Below the pieces are notes generated by a model. It did not search any database. It saw only the letters and a list, made by a program, of their open reading frames with translations, and was not told the DNA's origin. A stretch of 64,000 nucleotides of DNA from a virus, in the IMG/VR virus record IMGVR_UViG_3300010397_000007, positions 1 through 64,000 of that record; one strand, written 5' to 3'. Every line of letters begins with the position of its first letter. The stretch's first letter is position 1. Below are positions 47,373 through 55,385 of the stretch, one piece after another. The position numbers were made by a program, and so were the translations under genes.

Positions 47373-49793
47373 TTAAGCTTCACTCGACGGCAAGTCAATG
47401 CGGCGCGGACTTCCTTCGGGAGTGATTGAAGGCGGCATTGAGTTACCGAGATAATCCTCTGGTGCTCCGCCAATGTCAGGGAGTTGTTGTTGCGGTTCCC
47501 CATTCGGGCCGAGTCGAGGATCCGGGGCTTGTTGTCCTTGAGGGACTCCTCCACTCTGCGCGAGCGCGGCATCTTGTGCGCCGGCCATTGCTCCAGCTAC
47601 AGCTTCCCCTGAGGGAATCTCAGCGGTCGCTGGGACGTCAGGGTCGATGCCGGCCTGTGTCAACGCTAGTCTGCGAGCGGCTATGTCAGTCGCAAGCATC
47701 TTGCAATATTCAAGCCACGCTTGCTGACGATCTGGAGGAAGTTCATCGTACTCATCCGTCTTCGCGAAGGTCACAGCCTCGCCCATCAGGACGGCGCTAT
47801 TGTCGATGAGCGGGCGAACTTCGGGAATCCACGCAGGCTCCTTGATGAAGCGATCCTGCACCTTAGCTGCGTACTCGATATCTTTATTCATCGCACCCAG
47901 AAGGTCGAGAGCGCCGAAGCGTTTAAGCACTTCCATACGCATCTGATCGTCGGCGGGGTTAATCATGGCGAGTTGGACGAGCTGGGCGATCTTTGCCTGC
48001 TCGGTTGCCATTGACTTAGGCGGGAGAGCGTTGTAGTCGATGATGATGTTTAGGGAACCTTGGAGATCAGCCTTGCTGAACTTCTCCGCCTGCCACTTTC
48101 TATTCTTCCCTGCGATGACACGGATACGCTTCTCATCCCAGTTCTGCCTAGCGATCTCTATGGCGTAAAGGTAGAACTGCATCCACGCTTCGGCCCAGGC
48201 GGCGCGAACGGATGAGAGGGATTGCTGGCCCTTCTCACTTAAGAATGCGAGCGCCGAGGCCGCGGTAACTCCCGGCGGGGCGTCCCCACCTTGGAGGAAG
48301 AATGTCCCCGCGACGCGCTCGATTGCATCGTCGATGCGTTGCATCCAGACCATGAGAGGGCCGAGATTGTTAAGTTCGGCGGGGATGCGTTCGGGCTTGA
48401 CAGGAGTCGTTCCGCCAACTGCTATCGGGTTGTAGTTTATGACTTGTCCACTCTCGCCGGTAATGATGTCCACGCCGGAGCCCTTGGGATTGAACCAGAC
48501 AGGATTGCCCATGCGTTGAACGGTGATATTGATATTCGCTTCGACGACGTTGCGAGTAATTTGGAGGGGGACGACGTCATCGATCGGGGTCTTCGCCCAG
48601 AAGCGTCCGGGGACTTTCTGATAGCCCCAATGGATGAGTGGGAGAAATCTTTGTCCCTGCTTAACTCCCGCGCCGTACACACTCGGAAGCGGTCCCGCAT
48701 CTACAACTGCGGAGGAATTTGAACCGAGGCGGACGGCCTTGATGCCCTCGGGGAAATCATCGGAAGGGAGTTCGTAGAATTCGAACGCGGTGACCTTGGG
48801 AGTTTTACTTGCGCTTGATCCGCTAGCGCTGTTGCTGAATAGCCCCGCGCCGAAGCGATAGGCTGAGGTCGTATTCGCGAGGACGTCGAGATAGTATTGT
48901 CCAGGATCAGAGTCGCCTTCATCGGGGACGATGAGGTCAGGATCGATTCCACCTACCCAATTACCCTTCTCATCTTTCTTTCCGCCCCAACGTTCCTTCG
49001 CCCAATCGAGGTCGTAACGACGTTGGCGGACGAAGCGTTTGAGATGTTTGTAAGAGGTGACACGATGGTCGAGACGGATTTCGAAAGGGCCGCAGACGTC
49101 TAGTTGAATGGCTCCGCGAGGCATCTCATCGATTAACTCTCCGCCCATAGCGTCTGAGACAGGAGGAGCAGGAGCCATGGCGTTTTCGCCGCACTCGGGG
49201 CATGAGCCGCCAGAGGCTACGAGATCTTTAGGAGAGATAGGGCCATAGCCGCAGGCTGTACATTGTTGGAAGGGAACTTGTGCTTGACCAAAGCGATCAT
49301 CGAGATCGTAGTTTGCGATACCGAAACAATTGCCGGTGGAGACAAGCCATGCCGCGACTTCGTGTTGCTTCTCATCTTCCTCGGCTTCTGTCCTAATTAG
49401 GTCAATGAGGGATTCGCCAACTTCGCTAATCCCCACGTCAGCCTCATCATCAGGGTCGCTAGGTTGACAAGAGAGCGGGATGCGTTTCCCTTGGACTAAC
49501 TGCCCAACGAGGTCGTTGTATATTTGGGCTACTTTGTTCGTGTAGGTACGGGGGAAGCCGACGAACGGGACTGACTTACGCTGCCAGCGGCCATTGCGAT
49601 CTTTGATGATCCATTGAGCGCCGGCGATCATTAGGAGATTACGAAACCAACCGGACTCAAAGAGCTGGTGATTCCACTTGTCACTATCTAAGACACGATC
49701 GATGCGGCTACTGACTGCTTGAATATCCTCGTAAGGATTCTCCGACTCGGGAGATAGGGTATTCGAGGTATTGAGATCAAGCTGGTTTGCCAT
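47373..49793 (-). CDS. portal protein (P22-type, large) with inserted zinc ribbon
   Basis: The 806-residue protein follows the terminase genes and has portal features: SSRIDRVLDSDKWNHQLFES, VPFVGFPRTYTNKVAQIYND, HWGYQKVPGRFWAKTPIDDV, then ITRNVVEANINITVQRMGNP and ALAFLSEKGQQSLSSVRAAW. The length is near that of P22 gp1. An insertion at about 175-205 carries CTACGYG...CPECG, a complete four-Cys zinc ribbon (C178, C181, C198, C201). The C-terminal 120 residues are Gln/Pro/Gly-rich. Confidence 0.8.
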   Translation of the reverse strand: MANQLDLNTSNTLSPESENPYEDIQAVSSRIDRVLDSDKWNHQLFESGWFRNLLMIAGAQWIIKDRNGRWQRKSVPFVGFPRTYTNKVAQIYNDLVGQLVQGKRIPLSCQPSDPDDEADVGISEVGESLIDLIRTEAEEDEKQHEVAAWLVSTGNCFGIANYDLDDRFGQAQVPFQQCTACGYGPISPKDLVASGGSCPECGENAMAPAPPVSDAMGGELIDEMPRGAIQLDVCGPFEIRLDHRVTSYKHLKRFVRQRRYDLDWAKERWGGKKDEKGNWVGGIDPDLIVPDEGDSDPGQYYLDVLANTTSAYRFGAGLFSNSASGSSASKTPKVTAFEFYELPSDDFPEGIKAVRLGSNSSAVVDAGPLPSVYGAGVKQGQRFLPLIHWGYQKVPGRFWAKTPIDDVVPLQITRNVVEANINITVQRMGNPVWFNPKGSGVDIITGESGQVINYNPIAVGGTTPVKPERIPAELNNLGPLMVWMQRIDDAIERVAGTFFLQGGDAPPGVTAASALAFLSEKGQQSLSSVRAAWAEAWMQFYLYAIEIARQNWDEKRIRVIAGKNRKWQAEKFSKADLQGSLNIIIDYNALPPKSMATEQAKIAQLVQLAMINPADDQMRMEVLKRFGALDLLGAMNKDIEYAAKVQDRFIKEPAWIPEVRPLIDNSAVLMGEAVTFAKTDEYDELPPDRQQAWLEYCKMLATDIAARRLALTQAGIDPDVPATAEIPSGEAVAGAMAGAQDAALAQSGGVPQGQQAPDPRLGPNGEPQQQLPDIGGAPEDYLGNSMPPSITPEGSPRRIDLPSSEA

Positions 49794-50185
49794 TAGTTAA
49801 TGTCCTTCTGAACACCCATGAGGATTACTTTGATCTCGGGAGAAATTTCTGCATCGCTTTCCAAGTCGTCGAGGCTCTCTGCGTAGAATTGCCCGACGCG
49901 ATCACGGAGTTCCTGCATCTCCGCCTGAGCGGCTTCGTTACTTGCTTCGGATTTCGCTACGCCTAACTCTGTAATCGGAGCGATACCGTTTTGTTGAAGG
50001 AGAGCGTCAGAGGCGCGGTCAGCACGGTTACGTTCTGCATCGATTCTGTCACGTTCGTGGTCGAGGAGATGTTCTAGTTTAGTTATGTATTCTTCACGTT
50101 GACGTAACTGGAGTGTCATGCCTTCGAGTTGAGCTTGGAGGCGAGCAATGTCGATACGCAGTTGACTTTTGGTAATCCAACGCAT
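49793..50185 (-). CDS. coiled-coil protein between terminase and portal
   Basis: The 130-residue protein is a long coiled coil (RLQAQLEGMTLQLRQREEYI, LEHLLDHERDRIDAERNRAD) with an acidic C-terminus. It shares one base with the portal start. Possibly a packaging or assembly accessory. Confidence 0.45.
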   Translation of the reverse strand: MRWITKSQLRIDIARLQAQLEGMTLQLRQREEYITKLEHLLDHERDRIDAERNRADRASDALLQQNGIAPITELGVAKSEASNEAAQAEMQELRDRVGQFYAESLDDLESDAEISPEIKVILMGVQKDIN

Positions 50186-50222
50186 TACAATGAGGCCTCC
50201 GGCCTAACCCCTCACAGAGCAA
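50186..50222 (+). repeat. dispersed hairpin repeat, forward copy (solitary)
   Basis: GAGGCCTCCGGCCT-type hairpin followed by AACCCCTCACAGAGCAAG. It covers the stop region of the minus-strand gene 50204-50650 and the gap before the coiled-coil gene. Confidence 0.65.
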
Positions 50223-50650
50223 GTAAAGCCCTCTGTACTCGAACGGCGGGGATAAAATACTGCTAGCGGCTTGGCTCGTTTGATGAACTTGGTAAACCGA
50301 TAGCGGTAAAGATATCCGCCGCCAGTCATGGGCAAATTTGGAAGTAGCCCAATTTCAAGCTCGCCGCGCATTTCGTTGTGCGGAGCAACATGCCAAGTGA
50401 TTCCAGCCCAGCTAATTCCTAACAGAGGCGTGCGGATAAACCATTCGTCAGCACCCCGGCGCTCAAATGCAAAATAGGCGTGCAGACAAATCCAACGATG
50501 CTTTTTAGGCACCCACTTAGACCAGAACCAACGCGCAGGCCAAGAGCTTCGTTCTTCATGCAACTGTTTTTGTAGAACATCTTTCTCGTCCCATGCCTTT
50601 TTAAGTTCTACTTCCAATTCGTCCCTATCTACGTCCTTTAGGTAGTCCAT
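50204..50650 (-). CDS. hypothetical protein
   Basis: The 148-residue protein has an N-terminal helix (VDRDELEVELKKAWDEKDVL) and a Trp/Tyr-rich beta region (WFIRTPLLGISWAGITWHVA). It overlaps neither terminase nor coiled-coil gene. Its C-terminal residues (CSVRG) come from a dispersed repeat copy. No family is recognised. Confidence 0.4.
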   Translation of the reverse strand: MDYLKDVDRDELEVELKKAWDEKDVLQKQLHEERSSWPARWFWSKWVPKKHRWICLHAYFAFERRGADEWFIRTPLLGISWAGITWHVAPHNEMRGELEIGLLPNLPMTGGGYLYRYRFTKFIKRAKPLAVFYPRRSSTEGFTCSVRG

Positions 50651-50652
50651 GG

Positions 50653-52290
50653 CTAGAAATCCTCATCCGTCTCTTCAATCTTTGCTAACTGTTCCCCGAA
50701 ATCGTAACCGTCTTCGTCCTCTTCGACGCTTTGTAACAGTCCCTTACGGTTCCCTTTTATTTTACTCTGAATTGCGGCTAGTCTTTTGTCGAACGAACGC
50801 CACTCTCGGGCGGCCATGGGATCGGCTGACTCGATCTTCTCGTAGCGGGTGTTATCGAGCGCGGCCTTCGATGGTTCCGGGGCGTCCATGATGATGTAAC
50901 GTTGGGCTTCTACGCTATCGAAGCGTGCTGTCGCCGTTTTGTACATTACGTCAACCTTGTTAGGATCCCACTTAGCCGTGTCATGTTCGCGTCGCCAGAC
51001 TTCGTCATTCTTGAATACGAAGATGCGAGGGGAACCCTTGGCGCGGAACTTTTCGATCTTACGCGGGGGCTGAGTGTCTAAGTACCATTGGGGAAGCGAA
51101 CGCCTCTCGTTAACGTGGAAGTAGCCTTCCATCCTGAGTAAGCCAGGATTGATAGCCTTCTGGGCCGTCTGGCAGTAGATGCCATGCTCAGCGAACTCTG
51201 CCCTCACGGGGAGGTTCTCAGGGTCGATGATGAACTTGCAACGGTTCTCATTCCAAGGGATGTTACGTTTAATCCAGTTGATGACCGGCAATATCTTCCC
51301 CCCACGATCGTGATAAGAGGGAGCGACGATTAAGTTCCCGTACTCGTCGATGTAGTTCGGGACGATTGCCCAAGGGCTATCTCCCCCAACGTCTATACCA
51401 ACGACGCACTCCCAATGACGAGGGATTGTGAAGGGTTCAACGTTATGGACGGAGGAGAAGTTATCGTCAACGATCCCCGCTTCGTAGTCCTTAAATAGCT
51501 TCCCTTTGAAGTCTGCGAACGAGCAGTAAACGTAACGCTGAACCCAGTCTTCCCCATACTGTTCAAGCAGGGAGTCGAAGTATTCATCATCAACGAATCC
51601 GCCATTCGACACTCGATTCTCTTCAGAGTTGATCGCGATGCCGACGACGTTCTTCTCTGGCCTCATCGCTTGATAGAATTCGCCGCCAGGGAGAGCCATC
51701 GTCCTGCCGCTCTCTTTATCCTTCGGCCATTCGCGCATCCCCCGGAAGGCCTTCTCCCAAATCCAGTCCCTTCCTGCGGGATTGAGCGTGGCGAAGCCGA
51801 ACTTGCGAGGGGCGATGGGAAGGGACAAGCGCGAAATCATCGCGTCCCAGTGATGCTTCTCGCATTCCTCAATCTGATCGATCCCAAACCAGCCGAGGTT
51901 CATTCCGATTCGGCGAGTCTTGATCGCTGTTTGGGAGGAAGCGTTGGCGTCGTGGAGGTGATTGAGGATGATGAGGGAGTTATTGCGGAGCGTGTAGGTG
52001 CGATTCTTGACGTGATAAGCCTTGATCCACGACTTAGGGATGATCTGATCTAGCAAGGGCTTTAGACGAGCTTCGACGTCGGTGCCTCGATAGCAGAGGA
52101 GCATTCCGACGTTGTTTGGGATCGCAGCGGAGAGAATGAGCCCCTTGACGCACATGGAATGGGACTTGCCTGACCTAAATCCCCCAGCGATGAAGGAGTA
52201 ACGTTCAGGCGAGGAGATGAATTCGGTCTGAGAAGGGAGGAGCTTGCCGAGGAGATTCTCTCCAATTTCAAAGCTGCGTATATTTGTCAA
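50653..52290 (-). CDS. terminase large subunit
   Basis: The 545-residue protein has Walker A GGFRSGKS (36-43), a Walker B-type NLGWFGIDQIEE (about 131-142), the coupling region FGFATLNPAGRDW, and the RNase H-fold nuclease start VVGIDVGGDSPWAIV. It powers DNA packaging and cuts concatemers. It overlaps the small upstream gene (ATGA) and lies downstream of the putative small subunit. Confidence 0.9.
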   Translation of the reverse strand: MTNIRSFEIGENLLGKLLPSQTEFISSPERYSFIAGGFRSGKSHSMCVKGLILSAAIPNNVGMLLCYRGTDVEARLKPLLDQIIPKSWIKAYHVKNRTYTLRNNSLIILNHLHDANASSQTAIKTRRIGMNLGWFGIDQIEECEKHHWDAMISRLSLPIAPRKFGFATLNPAGRDWIWEKAFRGMREWPKDKESGRTMALPGGEFYQAMRPEKNVVGIAINSEENRVSNGGFVDDEYFDSLLEQYGEDWVQRYVYCSFADFKGKLFKDYEAGIVDDNFSSVHNVEPFTIPRHWECVVGIDVGGDSPWAIVPNYIDEYGNLIVAPSYHDRGGKILPVINWIKRNIPWNENRCKFIIDPENLPVRAEFAEHGIYCQTAQKAINPGLLRMEGYFHVNERRSLPQWYLDTQPPRKIEKFRAKGSPRIFVFKNDEVWRREHDTAKWDPNKVDVMYKTATARFDSVEAQRYIIMDAPEPSKAALDNTRYEKIESADPMAAREWRSFDKRLAAIQSKIKGNRKGLLQSVEEDEDGYDFGEQLAKIEETDEDF

Positions 52291-52466
52291 TCGCTATCCT
52301 CGCCATAGTCAAACTCTTCAAGCGCCGCGTCGGTCAGGGTGATCTTGATCGCGCCGCCCTCCTCGAATAGCAACATCGCGAAGGGCTCCTCACCGGGGTC
52401 ATTGGCGGACACGCAAAGAAGTCTCTGCCCAACGAACTCTTCAAGCAGCTCTCTAACTTTGCTCAT
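52287..52466 (-). CDS. 59-residue acidic protein
   Basis: The frame from ATG 52466 encodes MSKVRELLEEFVGQRLLCVS, then an acidic domain ending EEFDYGEDSD. ATGA overlaps link it to both the terminase and the preceding small gene, which supports translation. No family is recognised. Confidence 0.55.
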   Translation of the reverse strand: MSKVRELLEEFVGQRLLCVSANDPGEEPFAMLLFEEGGAIKITLTDAALEEFDYGEDSD

Positions 52467-52633
52467 CGCTTGTTCCCCTTTGGAGTTCGATAGGCTTGTT
52501 GGACTAGCTCTAATAGCTGCTTCTGCCAGTCATCGTAGCGCGTCACGTTACCGCGCCAGACTTCTTTATCATTAAGTGTCGCTATCGCTTCGTAAGTGCC
52601 TGCTTCTTTGTCGATTATCGTCACGGAGAGCAT
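52463..52633 (-). CDS. 56-residue protein, start abuts a terminator
   Basis: The frame from ATG 52633 encodes MLSVTIIDKEAGTYEAIATL, then VWRGNVTRYDDWQKQLLELV. It overlaps the next gene by 4 nt. Directly upstream is a stem-loop with TTTTTCTT, so the ATG lies at the end of the terminator T tract and no Shine-Dalgarno is visible. Confidence 0.5.
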   Translation of the reverse strand: MLSVTIIDKEAGTYEAIATLNDKEVWRGNVTRYDDWQKQLLELVQQAYRTPKGNKR

Positions 52634-52664
52634 AAGAAAAAGGGAGACTTAGAGTGTCTCCCTT
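52634..52664 (-). terminator. rho-independent terminator or attenuator between terminase subunits
   Basis: Minus strand: AAGGGAGAC/GTCTCCCTT, a perfect 9-bp stem with a 7-nt loop, then TTTTTCTT and immediately the ATG of the next gene. It sits inside the packaging operon, so either partial termination or antitermination is implied. Confidence 0.75.
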
Positions 52665-52763
52665 CTATCTTAGCGCGAAAGGAAGGGCGCGGGGTGGGAG
52701 GAGCAGGAGGGAAGGGCTATAGGCTGAAGTCTATTAGGAGAATGATTGCTGATAGCCTATGGG

Positions 52764-52931
52764 CTAGATATTGCAAGCTTGCCTCATCGCTCCAACACTC
52801 GACCCAACCTGTGTCGGTCTCATCGGCGCGGGCTTATTGTTACTCGGCACCATCGGCTTACGTAGATTCTGAGTCTTCGAGTCCGTCGCTTTCGGTTTCC
52901 TCTGGTTCGCTACGTTCATTAGTCCTTGCAT
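52764..52931 (-). CDS. small basic protein
   Basis: The start MQGLMNVANQRKPKATDSKT has GGAGGA 5-8 nt upstream, inside the end of the preceding gene. The 55-residue product is basic, Pro/Asn-rich and probably disordered. Moderate support only. Confidence 0.4.
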   Translation of the reverse strand: MQGLMNVANQRKPKATDSKTQNLRKPMVPSNNKPAPMRPTQVGSSVGAMRQACNI

Positions 52932-53517
52932 CGTCTTCCTCCTCCTCAATATTATCATTCACCTTGAGGCCCATGCGTTCGAGCAGAGGGCCGGCACCGA
53001 GGAGAGTTAGAGGCTGGGGCTTGTTATCGTAGTCCACCTTCTTATCCATCTGCATCGCCGCGCCGAGCATCTTCATTGACGCAACCCAGCGAGTATCGTT
53101 GCGCTTGTCGTAAGCTTGCCCCCAGTTCAGCGCGACCCAACGTTTCTGCGCGTCGTCGCCGAGGCCTACCTTTTCCAGATGTTGCCGCAACGCTCGCTGG
53201 ATCTGTGGCGAACGTTCGAGAAGCTTAGCGTGACGGATGATGGCTTCGTCAGTTGGAGGCTCCCAACCGTTAGCCTTCGCGGAGGCTTGAAGAATCTTAG
53301 TCGTCGCGGCCTCGTAGTCCATGACGTGATCGAGGAGGATTCGGGCGACGTGGGCGGCTACCTCTGGACGTTGATATCTAATCTTGTAACGATCCTCCCC
53401 TCGTGAGTTCACCCCGTAACCGTCGCCTAGCTGTTCAAGAGTGTAAGGCTTGCGTTGTCTCTTCTTTGGAGGCTTCTCGTCAGGTTGAGGGGCGGGTGGA
53501 AGGAGTTCGTCAGACAT
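52858..53517 (-). CDS. terminase small subunit candidate
   Basis: The 219-residue protein has a Pro/Lys-rich start, a helical core (VAAHVARILLDHVMDYEAAT, DEAIIRHAKLLERSPQIQRA, LGLGDDAQKRWVALNW-type helix) and a highly acidic tail. Helical DNA-binding core plus acidic tail, and position upstream of the large terminase, fit a small terminase. No diagnostic HTH was confirmed. Confidence 0.5.
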   Translation of the reverse strand: MSDELLPPAPQPDEKPPKKRQRKPYTLEQLGDGYGVNSRGEDRYKIRYQRPEVAAHVARILLDHVMDYEAATTKILQASAKANGWEPPTDEAIIRHAKLLERSPQIQRALRQHLEKVGLGDDAQKRWVALNWGQAYDKRNDTRWVASMKMLGAAMQMDKKVDYDNKPQPLTLLGAGPLLERMGLKVNDNIEEEEDDARTNERSEPEETESDGLEDSEST

Positions 53518-53538
53518 GGATCAATTGTAATGGATGCG

Positions 53539-53573
53539 ACAGGGGCTCCGCCCCAAACCCTCACAAAGGAATG
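53539..53573 (+). repeat. dispersed hairpin repeat, forward copy
   Basis: GGGGCTCCGCCCC hairpin followed by AAACCCTCACAAAGGAATGA, close to the family consensus. Paired with the reverse copy at 53638. Confidence 0.8.
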
Positions 53574-53637
53574 ATCGGGGAAAGCTATACTTGACCGTAG
53601 TCTAGATAGAGTAAAGCACGATTGACCGTAGGGCAGC

Positions 53638-53672
53638 CGTCTCTTTGTGAGATCTTGCGGCGGAGCCGCTAC
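53638..53672 (-). repeat. dispersed hairpin repeat, reverse copy
   Basis: CGTCTCTTTGTGAGATCTTG, then GCGGCGGAGCCGC. The 64-nt spacer to the forward copy holds two copies of TTGACCGTAG (53591 and 53622). Confidence 0.75.
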
Positions 53673-53971
53673 CGGGAGTAAGGTTTCTGAATGGACATCT
53701 CATTCCGTTCCCAGAATGTATGCCACCCGACTCCCTTTTAGCGCTTTGGCAAGCCGACGATTTCCGCCTTGAGTGACAGCACCTTCATGATGCGATCTCG
53801 GCTCTACAGGGTGCACTGTTTGCGGCCAAACTTGGTCGAGAAGGCATAGTCCTCGCTACTCCGATAGCATCTCAGCAACGGTATCCGTCTGAAGGTAATC
53901 GTTTCGCTATCCCTATACGTCCTACCGCCCCATTGTGGCGGCTGCTCTGAATGTGAGCTACTTCCCGAACC
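53673..53971. other. intergenic region without a recognisable gene
   Basis: About 300 bases separate the repeat pair from the cationic exported protein gene. Long stretches are open on both strands, but no frame has a usable start with a Shine-Dalgarno. It may be a decayed gene or a structured leader. No promoter or terminator is clear. Confidence 0.3.
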
Positions 53972-54172
53972 TTAGTACAAAACCTTCTCCGCAACTTTCG
54001 CGGACTTCTTTGCCCCATTCACCGCAACCTTCGGGGCCTTAGCAACGACCTTGGTCGCCTTCACAACAACCTTCCCTCCTGGCTGCACAACGTAGTGATA
54101 ACTCAGGCGAGCGAGGCCGGCGTGGGCGAAGGAAGCAACGAATAGCAATGAGACTGCAAAATATTTCTTCAT
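53972..54172 (-). CDS. small cationic exported protein
   Basis: The 66-residue product has a signal peptide (MKKYFAVSLLFVASFAHA) and a mature region dominated by Lys, Val and Ala (KVVVKATKVVAKAPKVAVNG and following), like a histone-H1 tail or an amphipathic cationic peptide. AGGAGA precedes the ATG. It is served by its own promoter and a leader with a hairpin. The role is unknown; membrane action or binding of anionic polymers is possible. Confidence 0.6.
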   Translation of the reverse strand: MKKYFAVSLLFVASFAHAGLARLSYHYVVQPGGKVVVKATKVVAKAPKVAVNGAKKSAKVAEKVLY

Positions 54173-54193
54173 AATCCGTGTCTCCTAAAAAGG

Positions 54194-54229
54194 GGCGAGA
54201 GCATCGACCAGTCCAATGACGCTCTCGCC
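54194..54229 (-). promoter_or_regulatory. leader hairpin of the cationic protein mRNA
   Basis: A perfect 9-bp stem (GGCGAGAGC/GCTCTCGCC) with an 18-nt loop lies in the untranslated leader, about 20 nt before the ATG. It could stabilise or regulate the message. Confidence 0.4.
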
Positions 54230-54250
54230 GGAGGGTTATTTGACCTTCCA

Positions 54251-54279
54251 ATCTTACAATAACGTAACGTCGGGGTCAA
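54251..54279 (-). promoter_or_regulatory. promoter of the cationic exported protein
   Basis: Minus strand TTGACC (54279-54274), 17 bp containing GACGTTACGTTATT, and TAAGAT (54256-54251). The expected transcript start is near 54244, giving a leader of about 72 nt. Confidence 0.6.
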
Positions 54280-54282
54280 GCA

Positions 54283-54642
54283 TTATCTTGACTTTTTAAT
54301 CACCTTCTCCGCCTCGTCCATCCAGTCAGCACACTCTTTGAGGGCCTTCCTTCTCCCCTTAGGGCCAGGATCAAACTGCGCGATACTTTGCTGCCAACGA
54401 TCCTTCTCATCCTCGCCCCTCCTCGTAGCCCAAGCCTCTGCTGTGTATACTAGCGTCCCCTTCGAATCGCCCCCTCGCACACTGAACATAACCAGCTCCA
54501 CGCTGCAACCAAACTTCTCAACCTCCGGAGGAAACGTCGCGAACCGTCCTTCTCCTGCGTAAACGGGCAGAACGGCTAGAGATGAGAGGAAAAATGCGGT
54601 CAAAATGAACTTCTTGAGCATAGTGATTGGGGGCCGGAACAT
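54283..54642 (-). CDS. exported protein with signal peptide
   Basis: The start at 54642 (MFRPPITMLKKFILTAFFLS) has GGGAGA 8 nt upstream; ATG 54621 is a shorter alternative. A signal peptide is followed by a 95-residue domain with two Cys (KFGCSVELV, LKECADW) and a basic C-terminal helix. A -10-like TAAGAT lies at 54669-54664. No family is recognised. Confidence 0.55.
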   Translation of the reverse strand: MFRPPITMLKKFILTAFFLSSLAVLPVYAGEGRFATFPPEVEKFGCSVELVMFSVRGGDSKGTLVYTAEAWATRRGEDEKDRWQQSIAQFDPGPKGRRKALKECADWMDEAEKVIKKSR

Positions 54643-54663
54643 AAGAAATCTCCCTACTTCCAC

Positions 54664-55385
54664 ATCTTACGCCTACTCGACGATGAATGTGACGCTAGCG
54701 TGACGCTAAATTGTTGATCTTATCGATCACTCTCAAGCCCCTGTGGGACGACTAAATTGGTCGTATATCGGGAAATGGCCTTCGTGTTTCTACGTTAATT
54801 CCAATTTCCCCTGGCGGGGTAGAGGGAACTTCGCGTGGAAAACGACCGGGGGCCTATCCTGCCCCTCCCCTACTATCGAAAAGCGAAGGCGCGGCGAAGG
54901 ATGCAAGGCCGGCGGCGGGCGGCGGCGGGGCGCACCGGCGGGGCTCCGAGTGGGCGGCCATTACCCTCAGACTTTCCCAAGCTTCTCATAGTCCAATAGA
55001 ATCATAGCTTTACAGGCGAGTAACTTAGGTTGCGTACCTAAGGTACCGGGGAAACCGGCTCGATTCCGGCTCGATTCCAGCCCGATTAAACGTGGGGAAT
55101 TATCGTGGGGAATTTTGAGGTGCTATGCGACAATTACCGCAGGTTAACAGTGTTAAGTGAGGCGACGTTCCATTAGCATCTCTAATCATTTTTCACTAAT
55201 GTATGAATGAAATTAATGTCTACTAAATTGGTAGACATTCTTCTGGGCAGAGATGTAGTGCAATTCGAGTGCCATCTATTTTTCGTTAGCTTGACGTTTT
55301 AACTTGACGTCTAGTCAACGACTAATTAACGTAGGTGCAAGACCAGACCGAACTAAACGCGGCTGGCAAAAGGAGAATTAAACAA
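54664..55385. promoter_or_regulatory. control region between divergent operons
   Basis: About 720 bases with no credible gene. Contents: two 11-bp repeats GTGACGCTAGC/GTGACGCTAAA (54689-54710); a very GC-rich patch (54890-54965); inverted repeat CTTAGGT/ACCTAAG (55024-55042); tandem CCGGCTCGATT (55056-55077) and CGTGGGGAATT (55091-55115) repeats; a 9-bp inverted repeat AATGTCTAC/GTAGACATT (55215-55239); and the rightward promoter at 55304. It looks like an operator/promoter region, possibly also a recombination or replication site. Confidence 0.5.
55304..55332 (+). promoter_or_regulatory. rightward promoter of the ribozyme-containing operon
   Basis: TTGACG (55304-55309), 17 bp, TAACGT (55327-55332). 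A further TTGACGTTTTAAC sits just upstream at 55291. The predicted start near 55339 gives a leader of about 47 nt for the gene at 55386. Confidence 0.65.

Noticed and set aside
53700-53960. Open frames on both strands (for example QGALFAAKLGREGIVLATPI on plus)
   Set aside because: No start codon with a ribosome site and no recognisable family; possibly a gene relic.
55000-55090. tRNA-like T-arm (GGCTCGATTCC twice) and a 5-bp stem with a TTGCGTA loop
   Set aside because: No acceptor stem or D arm pairs with it, the T-loop lacks the usual TT, and the repeats are tandem. Kept only as repeats of the control region.
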